From CAZFER01 sp964517495 (GTDB taxonomy: Bacteria > Hinthialibacterota > Hinthialibacteria > Hinthialibacterales > Hinthialibacteraceae): a stretch of 64,000 nucleotides of DNA. Within the stretch, counting starts at the first letter, position 1, and the number at the start of each line of letters is the position of its first letter. The DNA is taken from assembly GCA_964517495.1 (NCBI GenBank), contig CAZFER010000010.1, positions 1 to 64,000 of the forward strand, in the 5' to 3' direction. Positions 11,201 to 19,382 of this stretch are shown here, piece after piece. The notes beneath the pieces were generated by a model. That model was not told the origin of the DNA and did not search any database. It saw nothing but the letters and a program-made list of their open reading frames with translations. Both the position numbers and the translations under genes were made by a program.

Positions 11201-13562
11201 TATAGCGAAAATAGCGAACTTCAGGGCCGATCTTATCATCCGAGGGTGGCCAGCGGAATTCACCCCAGCGATTATCCCGGGTGGGAATGACAGAAAATTC
11301 CCATTCCTCAAGCAATGGCTTGCCTTCCGGTTGAAGGAGGTATTTCTGATTAATTTCTGATTGCTTATCACCCGGTTTAAAGATGAAAAAGTAAGCGGTG
11401 CTCCCTTCCAGTCGATGAATAACATAAGTATAACCATCGCGTCGTTCGAAACGATCGACCGGTTGAACTTTACCGGTGAAGGGATCCCAAATTTCTGGCA
11501 CCGCATCAACGCGGAAACGGGCATCCAACTCATTATTGCCATCGCTTATGTTTTGTACGAGGTAGATATCGATTTCTTCGATTCGGCGATGGGTAACATA
11601 TACCTTTCCGTCTTTGGATTGAAAATCACGATCGATATTGCTTGAGATCAATTGAGGCAAATGGCTTTGATTTGCTGGTACATAGGCAACCAAACCACCA
11701 TTGGGCATTCGATGACGGATGGGTTCTTCCGCCTTATCAAGAATTTCGAGGGAGACACCAAGCATGGTTGTCAACAATGTTTGTATCTCTGAATCATTTC
11801 GGCCCTCTTCCGTCGATGCGCTGGGGAGTTGTTGATAAAAAAGCACTGTTCCACCTGCATTGACAAATTGATAAGCTTTTTGCAAAACAGATCGCCGGAT
11901 GGTTTGTTCAGGCCCGAAGACCAAGGCTTGGTAACCATTTTTGCCCATCCAAAGTTTTCCGTTTTCAATCTTTCCATTGAGTATGGAATCATCATCAGCA
12001 ATATCATTATCGATTTCTGCATCAAACAAGGTTTGAGATAATCGCATATATAAGTTGTAATCGATGTCAGTCTGGTTGGGATTTAAATCGGCTAACAAAC
12101 TGGCGACGGGGTAATGAACAGCGGCATCAACAACATGTTGGCCTTGGGACATCAAATAACTGGTGCGTGTAACCCAATCGGAGAGTGTGCCGTAGTATTC
12201 CCAATAGGGTTGACGCCAATGGGGATCAGGAGCGGCGTGCTCCCATGTGCTGGCGTTGGTGGAATAATACAGGCCATGTTCATCATACAGATTGGCACCA
12301 AACGCCATACCGGCGGAAAGCCAGCTCAAGGTTTGATCGGTCGTTCGCCCCCACCCGCTGGAGTGGAAGGCCTCATTCCATACGCGCGATCGATCATAAA
12401 GCCGTGCAATTGAGGAAGCAATTTTCGCATCGTAATAATTGCGCTGGGTGACAGGCCGTTGACCTGCGTCATCATACCCAGGAGAGGAAAACCAGCGCTG
12501 GCTACGGAAATAATCGATGTAGCCACGGCTTTGTGTATATATATTGTTGCGCCCCCAATTGTCATGGCTGGTTAAAATGTTCCGTTCTTCGGTCCAATCA
12601 AATACTTTTTTCCAATAGGTTTTCTCAATTAAACCGAGATAAGCATCATAAAAATCAGTTCGGTATTTTGGTGTTAAAGGGCCAACATCAAAATGGAGAG
12701 CCGGTATCGCGCGCCCAATCGGATAACCGAATCGCTCCAAAAAATGGGAAGCTAATTTATCGGTGTAGTTGTCTGTAGGTGTGGGAGGGTGTTCATCCTG
12801 AAACACGCCAGCGAAAGAAGTTCCCATGGATTCCTTACCCAAAGTGCGTTCTATCTTCCCATATAACATATCTAAAAACATATCGGAGGCTGCCTCGCTT
12901 AAATAAAAGGCATATTGGGGTTTGGCAGTGATTAGGGTGATACGCCATTGGCCTTGGGGTGCGGTCCATTCGAGTTGCTTATCATCCACGGCTTCACGAA
13001 TGTCAATGCTTTTTTGATCGTTGGCGATTCCATTTTCCAGAGGGTAGGCCCGAGCAGCAATCAGGCGCCCTTCTGGCAAGCCATGTTTGAGGGTATCACC
13101 CGAATTTGCTTCAACGGTTTGAAAATCAATTTTATAGATCGACTCATCACGGGTGCGAGCTGCTGCCTTTTCCAACCAGCCATAATGTCCATAACCAATT
13201 TGATCATAGGCCCACAATTGGATACCCAACCGCTGACACTCCTGATTGACAAATCGGAACATCTCCCACCATTCATCATCGAAGGATTGCGGATCACATC
13301 GCCCCGGCGAGCGTTGAATAGGGCAAACGGCTTTCACCCCTTGGTCCGCTAAAGTTTCCAATTGCCACGTGACGCGTTCGTTGCTCATGGGAGCGCCTTC
13401 CCACCACCACAAGGGAACTTCACCATATGTGGCGTGGTCAGGATTTTTAAAATAGTGGAGTAGAGTATCGTATGATGTCATTTCGTCTGCCAATATTGGA
13501 TTACCCGTAAATATGAAAACGGTGAAAATTGCAATGGAAGAAAAAATGCGGGTGTTTCTCAT
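8271..13562 (-). CDS. very large exported GH106-like alpha-L-rhamnosidase with accessory domains
   Basis: A 1763-residue exported protein. After a signal peptide comes a GH106-type catalytic region with GEVPLWWWEG (about 47), FQDE (254-257), SHDNWGRNN (about 332) and VWNEAFHSSGWG (394-405), parallel to the downstream rhamnosidase. Next is a domain like the N-terminal domain of bacterial rhamnosidases (about 985-1140, HWIWVDDAHACYMRKSF). A galactose-binding jelly roll follows (about 1255-1380, ending GLVGPVTL), then an F5/8-type-C-like carbohydrate-binding domain (about 1480-1620, IALDGFARQSGTSADGAAHL) and a helical tail. The extra modules probably hold the enzyme on a complex polymer. The RBS gggggt precedes the ATG. 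It is well over 1.5 times the usual GH106 length. It probably acts outside the cytoplasm to release L-rhamnose, which RhaT then imports. Confidence 0.85.
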   Translation of the reverse strand: MRNTRIFSSIAIFTVFIFTGNPILADEMTSYDTLLHYFKNPDHATYGEVPLWWWEGAPMSNERVTWQLETLADQGVKAVCPIQRSPGRCDPQSFDDEWWEMFRFVNQECQRLGIQLWAYDQIGYGHYGWLEKAAARTRDESIYKIDFQTVEANSGDTLKHGLPEGRLIAARAYPLENGIANDQKSIDIREAVDDKQLEWTAPQGQWRITLITAKPQYAFYLSEAASDMFLDMLYGKIERTLGKESMGTSFAGVFQDEHPPTPTDNYTDKLASHFLERFGYPIGRAIPALHFDVGPLTPKYRTDFYDAYLGLIEKTYWKKVFDWTEERNILTSHDNWGRNNIYTQSRGYIDYFRSQRWFSSPGYDDAGQRPVTQRNYYDAKIASSIARLYDRSRVWNEAFHSSGWGRTTDQTLSWLSAGMAFGANLYDEHGLYYSTNASTWEHAAPDPHWRQPYWEYYGTLSDWVTRTSYLMSQGQHVVDAAVHYPVASLLADLNPNQTDIDYNLYMRLSQTLFDAEIDNDIADDDSILNGKIENGKLWMGKNGYQALVFGPEQTIRRSVLQKAYQFVNAGGTVLFYQQLPSASTEEGRNDSEIQTLLTTMLGVSLEILDKAEEPIRHRMPNGGLVAYVPANQSHLPQLISSNIDRDFQSKDGKVYVTHRRIEEIDIYLVQNISDGNNELDARFRVDAVPEIWDPFTGKVQPVDRFERRDGYTYVIHRLEGSTAYFFIFKPGDKQSEINQKYLLQPEGKPLLEEWEFSVIPTRDNRWGEFRWPPSDDKIGPEVRYFRYKEEQRPEESETWNQPGIDDSEWPQKTYSMGPYWLMLDSLPGEGNVAKTILPTLDTIQAHTKIELVGKTYEWQTVEFSKQIGLTKAVPWGGHSGYPDGHIDKNFIQLPEGRKVLFTHLISPREQRLGLRVELRNSKPRLWVNGIEQPFEDAVGNLPLNEGENTVLLDLPDGQGGRLFVQEQPPSVKTLDEAAKGEVTPDLRDAHWIWVDDAHACYMRKSFTLDETPQAARLIVTAFSGYRLFVNGVKLEEEIGPWARWTHPESFNIKPYLQEGKNVIALWGQLYFGQHVNRDAFSRRGAILAMKVRNADGNEWSLVTNESWKGVEEEQTDWENMGFDDSPWPNVDQRAKMGAQPWGSQLLNNIGTASEPKRPLSVNLSSPYLECFNEIPGIIYDVKPAEADRIGWYRFSAPPGLYKMYLHTDAKAQVWVDGKEVNVNGGIVTVNEPPEGVSTVAIRMEMPHGEYAGAAFPKPISLELKGGNIKTGDWRNFALPTYSGIGVYKQTVQFNQEELKAKTVLDLGEVRVAAEVFVNEQPAGVRLAKPFKYDISPFLKKGANSIEIRVANTIAPHYTTIPALHIGPMESGLVGPVTLRQELAETQWINWAEKESDELQSIINTSTPELREQQKEWEKTAPWLEIPTDPRMERNNQNEQTYTYNIDNDMGTITGIRLALKSTNDQTYQSANIKDLEIIHKSQKRTPIQGRFIRVEIPNRSEYLSLAEVQVFQGNENIALDGFARQSGTSADGAAHLAIDNNTDGRYFVSHSVTHTPNHPNPWWELDLRGTKEIDRIVLWNRTDRAQQEILRLHDFSVKILDEEHRIVWQTMVKEPPDPNISFVFSGPRTLRLSDLNQWQGQDKHNVDINRNDSSIDITFPLKEGKPNYLIAEVNGNVQLKPGELVIKLTSVECSISEVSITKTKSPFVNIPNRLNNMLLADKDTYTENQKARLERFYRSIAPSLEPVRVRSNTLKEQLEQMRR

Positions 13563-13595
13563 AATAGTTACCCCCTTTTATGTTAATTTCGTTAT

Positions 13596-13759
13596 ATGTC
13601 AGCTATATGCAGTGAAGAATATCTTTCAATTGGCTCCACTATTCCTCCCCCAATGAAATGGGGGAGGTTAGGAGGGGGTTAAAGGGTATTGCTCAACGTT
13701 TTCTTATCAACCCTCCCCTAGCCCTCCCAATCTTGGGAGGGGAATGGTACTTCACATGG
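13596..13759 (+). repeat. 165-bp dispersed repeat, copy 1
   Basis: Nearly the same sequence occurs at 50312-50483. Both begin atgtcagctatatgcagtg and end close to cacatgg. Inside are two strong hairpins, cctccccca/tgggggagg (13644-13666) and ccctccca/tgggaggg (13722-13741), plus complementary outer segments that could pair. An inverted partial copy lies at 15354-15405. The short open frame that runs through this repeat is not a gene. The rest of the intergenic region, between the large rhamnosidase and the isomerase gene, holds nothing else that I can recognise. Confidence 0.85.
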
Positions 13760-13793
13760 CTGACCTCTGACGTAAATTCTAAAATGGCTTACC

Positions 13794-15302
13794 TTACTCA
13801 CAGACAGTTTCACATGGCCAATCCATTAAATCCGCCACTTTGCTTATCACCCCGGCATTGTGCCCAACTGACATGGCACAATGATGGGTTGGCCCCAAAG
13901 CAAACCATTGGTTCATAAATTGACTGACCGGCATGGGAAAACGAACCTGGGTCATGGTATTTCCAATTCTCAAAATAGGTCCATCGGTCGCTTCACCTTG
14001 GTTAACAATGGCTTTCAATTTTCCATCCTGTGTTTGAGTCATGTTATGGATGGTAACCGGCCCTTGTTGTACACGGGCCTCGACCGACACTCCACTCCCC
14101 CACTTGCCGTGATAAAGCCCCATCCCGCGTAAAATGGGTTTTTGAGCAGCGATGCTGATATGAAAAGGGCCATCATGGCCTAGCAATATGGTTCCTTCCT
14201 TGTAATCGCAGGTCACAATTTCACTGTAACTGCCGCCAACGCCAAGTATATCGGCGATCTTCATGGCGATGGCGGTTTTCATATCTCCCTCACCTGAGCA
14301 AGGGATGCCTTGCGCCGTAAGGAGCGAATGCCCTAAAATAAATGCTTCCTGCAAACGTTCATATTCGTTCCCTTCATGACCACGGTAGTAATAGGTCAAG
14401 GCATCAAGGTCAAATTCGCGAACCATTTTTTCTTGTGCCACGGCAACCGTGCATGACCAATCCAGTTGTTCTTTTTTAGGTTTTCGTGCTAATGGATCAG
14501 CGGGTGAATCTTCACTGATGATAAACATCTCCATCACTTCATCGAGTTTCTTTTGCTTTTCCTTCTCAGTAACACTTTGTAAAATACGCAGTAAATCACA
14601 CATCTCCAGGATTTCCACATACATCCCTGTTTGAGCCTGGATCATGGTGAAGTCGCTATACATATCCAGCATACCGGGATAAGTATGGCCTAAAAATCCC
14701 ATACGCCCGTTGCGCAGAGTACGAGCCACTTCAACCGCGCGAACCCATTGTTCGATCTCGTGCCAGGCGTTGATGGCCTCGGGATGCTTATGAGTGACTT
14801 CATCGGTCAATGAACTAGCTGGTGTATCGTCCAAGCCTAAGAGACCACTGATCACACGAAAGGGGATTCCCGCACGGATAAAGGCATTCGCCACTTCTGG
14901 AACAGCACACCCCACACAATGGGCCAGCCACTCACCAGTGGTGGTTTTTTCATAATTTATTTGTTCCGCGGGTTGGAGATTCAAGACGACAATGGGGCAT
15001 TGGGACGTTTGGGCAATGGCCAGGTGTGAAGCACTCATGCCATAAGTGGCCACATGACAAAAAATAAGATCAACATTTTTTTCACAAAACCATTCACCGA
15101 TGTTTCGTGCTTTTTCTTCCTGGTCGATCATCCCAGCGTTAAAAACGTCACACCATTCACCTAGACGCTTTTCAATAAATTTTCCATACCCAACCAAACG
15201 ATCATGGAGCCCTTCAAACTGATTCCAGTAGTGAGGATGACCGACTGAATATAATCCGATACGGGCTTTTTTTGATGGTTTAATAGGGGGGAATGTCTTC
15301 AT
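13794..15302 (-). CDS. L-fucose/L-arabinose isomerase family protein
   Basis: A 502-residue cytoplasmic protein of the FucI/AraA superfamily. Features seen are RIGLYSVGHPHYWNQFEGL at the N-terminus, an AraA-like SGEGDMKTAIAMKIADILG with its likely metal-binding Glu near residue 337, LLGHDGPFHISIA, and a C-terminal GPTHHCAMSVGH that matches the AraA histidine region. Family members interconvert aldoses and ketoses through a metal-assisted ene-diol mechanism. Sitting between rhaT and two rhamnosidase genes, it may isomerise L-rhamnose or another deoxy/pentose sugar released from the polymer. It is not a classical RhaA, so substrate assignment is inference. The aaggag element lies rather far (about 17 bases) from the ATG. 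It shares the strand and probably the transcript with rhaT. Confidence 0.8.
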   Translation of the reverse strand: MKTFPPIKPSKKARIGLYSVGHPHYWNQFEGLHDRLVGYGKFIEKRLGEWCDVFNAGMIDQEEKARNIGEWFCEKNVDLIFCHVATYGMSASHLAIAQTSQCPIVVLNLQPAEQINYEKTTTGEWLAHCVGCAVPEVANAFIRAGIPFRVISGLLGLDDTPASSLTDEVTHKHPEAINAWHEIEQWVRAVEVARTLRNGRMGFLGHTYPGMLDMYSDFTMIQAQTGMYVEILEMCDLLRILQSVTEKEKQKKLDEVMEMFIISEDSPADPLARKPKKEQLDWSCTVAVAQEKMVREFDLDALTYYYRGHEGNEYERLQEAFILGHSLLTAQGIPCSGEGDMKTAIAMKIADILGVGGSYSEIVTCDYKEGTILLGHDGPFHISIAAQKPILRGMGLYHGKWGSGVSVEARVQQGPVTIHNMTQTQDGKLKAIVNQGEATDGPILRIGNTMTQVRFPMPVSQFMNQWFALGPTHHCAMSVGHNAGVISKVADLMDWPCETVCE

Positions 15303-15353
15303 GATGGGTAATGTTGTTACTCCTTATTATTTTCAATGTAATGATGTGTTGTC

Positions 15354-15405
15354 CACATTCCCCTCCCAAGATTGGGAGGGGCTGGGGGAGGGTTGATTAA
15401 AATAC
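15354..15405 (-). repeat. partial inverted copy of the 165-bp repeat
   Basis: The stretch contains cccctcccaagattgggagg and ggggagggttgatta, which are the reverse complement of the right half of the repeats at 13596 and 50312. It lies between rhaT and the isomerase gene, so within a probable operon. Confidence 0.75.
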
Positions 15406-15414
15406 CAACTCATA

Positions 15415-16467
15415 TTACGAAGCCAAATAATTTCCAATCCCAACAATAATGGTGGATACAATCAACACAAATATACCGATCCATACAAAGCGCTTGGTCG
15501 GGGGATATACGCTCTTCCATTCATGGAACAACCATCCCCAGATATTTGAAAAGATAATAATAAACGCCATATGTAAAGTCCAACTGGAAAAATCATAGGC
15601 TCCCATTTGGGTGGTCCCCATTCCATAAAAAAGGAATTGCATATACCAGGTCACACCAGCAATGGCGCAAAAGAGATAATTCAATAACAGCCAGCCTTTG
15701 GGTGCTTTCAGGTAATCCCCCGCGGATTTGTTTTTGAAATTCAAAATCAAACACCAGATTAGGTTTGTCGTAAGCCCACCTGCCAGCACCACCACGAAAA
15801 CCGGTGAATTTTGCCAAAGATTCGGTGTTTGATGAGCAATGGCCACTTGGGCGATAGGTTTGCCCGCCGCAATCCCAAACGCCATGCACGCACTCATCAC
15901 CCCGGCAAAAAGGGCAACCCATAGGCCTTTAACAAAATCGAATTCTTTAATGGACTCTTGTTTGGCCTCATCCGTCACTTCCCTTTCTTTGCGGATTCCC
16001 GCCCATCCACAAAGGGCGATTCCGATCACGCATACTAAAATCCCGAACAAAGTAACTTGGCCGGCTAATGATTGAAACAGGATCAGAAATTCATCTTGAA
16101 AGATGGGTGGAATCAGGGTGCCAAATACAGCACAAAAACCAAGAGCAATGGCATACCCCAATGACATTCCCAAATACCGCATCGAAAGGCCAAATGTTAA
16201 TCCACCGATTCCCCACAAACACCCAAAAATATAACACCAGATGATGGAGGATAGTGGTGCTTCGGCCAGTACATCCAACAGATCAGGTGTGGTTATAAGC
16301 GCAACAATCCAGGGAGCGGCCAACCAGCTGAAGATACCGCCCGTCAGCCAAAAACTTTCCCATTTCCACCCGCGGACTTGTTTATACGGGATATAAAAAC
16401 TTGCCGCCGCTAAACCACCCAACGCATGAAGTGAAACACCGAGGAACGGGTTGGCTTGATCAATCAT
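15415..16467 (-). CDS. rhaT: L-rhamnose:proton symporter RhaT
   Basis: A 350-residue inner-membrane protein with about ten hydrophobic segments. It matches the RhaT family (drug/metabolite transporter superfamily) along its length: NPFLGVSLHALGGLAAASFY at the N-terminus, KVRGW-like KQVRGWKWESFW, an inner GGLTFGLSMRYLGMSLGYAI and the C-terminal YDFSSWTLHMAFIIIFSNIW. RhaT imports L-rhamnose with protons. Together with the rhamnosidases it is the strongest evidence that the locus feeds on rhamnose. The start has no strong ribosome binding site. A prepilin gene lies 38 bases upstream and the isomerase gene downstream, all on one strand. Confidence 0.9.
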   Translation of the reverse strand: MIDQANPFLGVSLHALGGLAAASFYIPYKQVRGWKWESFWLTGGIFSWLAAPWIVALITTPDLLDVLAEAPLSSIIWCYIFGCLWGIGGLTFGLSMRYLGMSLGYAIALGFCAVFGTLIPPIFQDEFLILFQSLAGQVTLFGILVCVIGIALCGWAGIRKEREVTDEAKQESIKEFDFVKGLWVALFAGVMSACMAFGIAAGKPIAQVAIAHQTPNLWQNSPVFVVVLAGGLTTNLIWCLILNFKNKSAGDYLKAPKGWLLLNYLFCAIAGVTWYMQFLFYGMGTTQMGAYDFSSWTLHMAFIIIFSNIWGWLFHEWKSVYPPTKRFVWIGIFVLIVSTIIVGIGNYLAS

Positions 16468-16505
16468 AGTAAAGTTCTAAACAACATTCTTTCAATAGCA
16501 GTTCA

Positions 16506-17096
16506 TTATGGGATAACGCGAATAATATCCCCTTTGCTGCGAAGGCCATTGGTAATGTTAAAAACGCCTGGATAGGTGTGTTCGTTATCAGGGCCGACAC
16601 TCACCACATAACGCCCATTGGGCCACATTCCCTGAGCTTTTTGATATTGTTCGGGATCATCCTGGAAGCGTAAAGTAAGGTCACCACCACTCCCTTTTTG
16701 GGGAATGTTATCCATATTGGGGGCACCATAAGCCGGGGCATAAAAAGGTTCCGGGTGGAGTTCCATCATCGCGTTTTGAGCCAATGATGTGGTCTTTGCC
16801 AATGCGGCCGTTTGAAAGATATCGGTAGGAATCTTGGCAATATAAGGAACCGGTGTGGTTAATCCATTGTTAAGCACATTTTGTTGATGTGCCGGATCAT
16901 GGAGCGCATAAACCCCAAAATCAACTCGATACATTTCAAAAGCGGTGGATAACGCTTTGAAATTGGATTCCACTTGGGCTAGCTGGGCACGCGTTTGGGC
17001 ATTCAAAAAGTTCGGAACCGCAATAGCTGCGAGAATGCCAATTATGGCCACAACAATCAGCAATTCGATGAGTGTAAAGGCTTTTTGAACTTTCAT
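16506..17096 (-). CDS. prepilin / type II secretion pseudopilin-like protein (module A)
   Basis: A 196-residue protein with a class III prepilin signal: MKVQKA then FTLIELLIVVAIIGILAA, with Glu at +5 and Ala instead of Gly at -1. It continues as a long amphipathic helix (NAQTRAQLAQVESNF). The globular part has LTTPVPYIAKIPTDIF, YVVSVGPDN and a closing ITNGLRSKGDIIRVIP. The same three landmarks occur in the other two prepilins of this window, so they are one subfamily. These proteins are cleaved by a prepilin peptidase and built into a pilus or type II secretion pseudopilus; the assembly genes are not here. An upstream frame extension of seven codons is rejected because ggaag sits just before the ATG chosen. 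It follows the three-repeat exported protein and precedes rhaT. Confidence 0.85.
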   Translation of the reverse strand: MKVQKAFTLIELLIVVAIIGILAAIAVPNFLNAQTRAQLAQVESNFKALSTAFEMYRVDFGVYALHDPAHQQNVLNNGLTTPVPYIAKIPTDIFQTAALAKTTSLAQNAMMELHPEPFYAPAYGAPNMDNIPQKGSGGDLTLRFQDDPEQYQKAQGMWPNGRYVVSVGPDNEHTYPGVFNITNGLRSKGDIIRVIP

Positions 17097-17125
17097 AATT
17101 TCTTCTTCCTTCCCCAAGGTTATTC

Positions 17126-17156
17126 AGGGGGAAAGGGCGTCTTGCCTTTTCCCCCT
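17126..17156 (-). terminator. intercistronic hairpin between exported protein and prepilin (module A)
   Basis: A stem of ccttttccccct against agggggaaaggg (one mismatch) with a short loop lies between the stop of the exported repeat protein and the prepilin start. No T run follows on the minus strand, so it could reduce read-through or protect the upstream message rather than end transcription. A hairpin in the equivalent position exists in module B. Confidence 0.5.
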
Positions 17157-17203
17157 TTCATCATATCAAACATTGATAAACAAGTGTACAGGCTTTTTCA
17201 TCT

Positions 17204-19114
17204 TTAGTGGAGCATCCAGGTGTCAATCGATGTTGGCGCAACTGATAGGACACGTATGTCGTCATAACGTGCCACAGCAACAGGATCAAATGCAGGGAAT
17301 ACATTTTCCTGTACACTGCTGTACGGATCATTAATACCGACCGATCCTGCAGGAATTGGATCTTCACCATCTGCAAATTCCCACTCCTGTACAGTGACAT
17401 CATTGGTCAAAAACGCTCCACTTCGGCCGTCTTCATTAACAATAATCGAAACCTTCGTGCCTCCGATCGGACCGTTTTGTACCCATACATTGCCTTCCCG
17501 CGTATCCATTCCCCAGGGACTGGCAATATTATCAAGCAGCAATGGACCGATGGTTTCGTTTTCCACCCATTCTTCTGTACCAATAACAATGGATGGATAT
17601 CCATTGGGAATAGCGACATAGGTTCCTTCAATCACCAAGGTGTCTTCGCCATAGGGCAATTCCATATCCAGCCGGCACCAATTGTCTTCGAGGGTTTCAT
17701 CGTGATCCAAAACCAGTTCGTTGTCACCATCGCCATCATCATCGGCAACATCGGCAATTAAAGCTTCAACCAATCCGCCCGGTGTGATGGACTCCACCAC
17801 CCAATTGTTACCTACTTGGCTGCGATTAAAATCGTCTTCAAATACGGTCGTTTCATTACCTGCTTCATCGATCGTGTAAATACGAACATCATCAATGACC
17901 GCATCACGATTAACGATACTTCGAAAGGCAAAGCCACCCGAAAGTGGAGCTCCCAGGCTGAACCAATCAGCGACTTCCACATCATCACGATAACTGCGTC
18001 CCGATTGGGCGCCTGGATCGATTTCCACTCTGAATCTCATCCCTGGACGAACTCCACCAAGAGCCACTGCCTGTCCACCAGACCAGCCGCCATTCTGCAT
18101 GGCATAGTTAAAACCGGCGCCGTTATCCATTAGCATAACACCACTGGTTTCTCCTGAAACATATGGTTTTGTCCCAGCGATCACCGTGGGGTTATAAACC
18201 ACATCACCCAAATAATCAACAAAATCAAACTCAAAGACCGTGGTTGATCCTTCAAATTCCACTTCCTCTGCTGTTCGAACCCACGTGTCGGCTGAGCCAT
18301 CGTTTTCAATATAAAGTTGGCCATCCTGGATAGTGGTGGATAGCGGTCCAGGCGTTGTATCGGCAGCTAAAGTTTCGTTAACCCAATCATCACCGAGTTC
18401 ACTACGGTTAAAATCGTCTTCCAGTATGACGGTTTCGTTACCACTCTCATCGATTTGATAAAATCGAACATTATCAACAATCAGGTTTCGTTGAACAACC
18501 GAACGAAAACCAAATCCACCTGTCAGAGGATCACCGTTATAAATGAAGCTGCTAAGTTCTTGTCCATTCACTAAATAGCGGCCGGTTAGACCATCTGGAT
18601 TGATTTCAACCGTAATGCGAACACCGGGTTCTATGGACACCCCGGCTTCATCTGATTTCATTTCAATACCTTGCCAAACCAATTCCCCATCGGCATTTTC
18701 ACTCCATCGCTGCATATTGAATTCCAGATAATTGAAGGTGGTTCTCACCGCACCATTTTCTGTCTCTGGATCCGTTGCACCTAACAAAGGCTGCATTAAT
18801 GATGTACGGTAGTTTTCAGTCTGTTGGTGTCCACCATTCACAAAAGTAATATCAAACTGATAACCTTGCGAGCCAAAATCAAATGTATCATTCGTAACAA
18901 ACCAGTGTGGCGCATGCCCCCACTCCAATAGCACATGCTCTTCCTCAATTACAGCGATTCCTGTATTTCCCTGCTCCTGCCAATTGGACAAATCACCACT
19001 AAAATCATCCTCGAAAAGTACATCTTGACAGTAAGCCATAGGCCCACTAACCATAAACAGGCAAATAGTAACTCCATACACAAATACTTTTAGCATTCTT
19101 TTCCCCATTTCCAT
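17204..19114 (-). CDS. exported protein with three beta-sandwich repeats (module A)
   Basis: A 636-residue protein with a signal peptide (LKVFVYGVTICLFMVSG). It has three homologous units of about 195 residues, starting LFEDDFSGDLSNWQ (about 32), ILEDDFNRSELGDDWVNE (about 233) and VFEDDFNRSQVGNNWVVE (about 428). Each runs through a GGFGFRSVVQRN- or GGFAFRSIVNRD-like core and an IDDVRIY strand. This is typical of concanavalin-like lectin/DUF1080-type folds, suggesting glycan binding or processing outside the cytoplasm. No catalytic site is evident. It ends with TSIDTWMLH, similar to the end of the 48579 protein. A strong aaggagg precedes the ATG. It is transcribed divergently from an AraC regulator gene and followed by a hairpin and a prepilin gene. 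Confidence 0.75.
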   Translation of the reverse strand: MEMGKRMLKVFVYGVTICLFMVSGPMAYCQDVLFEDDFSGDLSNWQEQGNTGIAVIEEEHVLLEWGHAPHWFVTNDTFDFGSQGYQFDITFVNGGHQQTENYRTSLMQPLLGATDPETENGAVRTTFNYLEFNMQRWSENADGELVWQGIEMKSDEAGVSIEPGVRITVEINPDGLTGRYLVNGQELSSFIYNGDPLTGGFGFRSVVQRNLIVDNVRFYQIDESGNETVILEDDFNRSELGDDWVNETLAADTTPGPLSTTIQDGQLYIENDGSADTWVRTAEEVEFEGSTTVFEFDFVDYLGDVVYNPTVIAGTKPYVSGETSGVMLMDNGAGFNYAMQNGGWSGGQAVALGGVRPGMRFRVEIDPGAQSGRSYRDDVEVADWFSLGAPLSGGFAFRSIVNRDAVIDDVRIYTIDEAGNETTVFEDDFNRSQVGNNWVVESITPGGLVEALIADVADDDGDGDNELVLDHDETLEDNWCRLDMELPYGEDTLVIEGTYVAIPNGYPSIVIGTEEWVENETIGPLLLDNIASPWGMDTREGNVWVQNGPIGGTKVSIIVNEDGRSGAFLTNDVTVQEWEFADGEDPIPAGSVGINDPYSSVQENVFPAFDPVAVARYDDIRVLSVAPTSIDTWMLH

Positions 19115-19382
19115 TTCTTATTTCCTCCTTTTTTTCAATAAGGGAAAGATTGATACTAAGGCTTTGATCTTACTGGACATAACTGGAGAAGATTTTCTTC
19201 TGATCAAGCCTTCAAGCAAAGGAGACTATCAATGTTGGAATCAATCTTTTATAATAGCAAATCAATACTAAATAAAATTGAGGGTATTTGTAAATGAACA
19301 AAATGACTTATTGTTTGCATTTTTTGACACTCGATGGGATAGTAAAAACGATTTCAGGTTATATGAATCGCTATATAAATCA
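19115..19382. promoter_or_regulatory. divergent intergenic region of module A
   Basis: The stretch separates the exported repeat protein (leftward) from the AraC gene (rightward) and must hold at least one promoter. I see an imperfect pair ttgatactaaggc (19150) and ttgatcttactgg (19164) that might be regulator half-sites, but the spacing of 14 is unlike the clean 21-base pair found in module B. No promoter boxes are convincing. Confidence 0.3.

Noticed and set aside
13658..13918. 86-codon plus-strand frame beginning GEVRRGLKG
   Set aside because: It reads through the same repeat (compare the false prepilin extension) and into the isomerase gene on the other strand.
19278..19382. 35-codon upstream extension of the module A AraC regulator from a TTG
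   Set aside because: The paralog starts at the matching downstream point, and the extra part has no similarity to the family.
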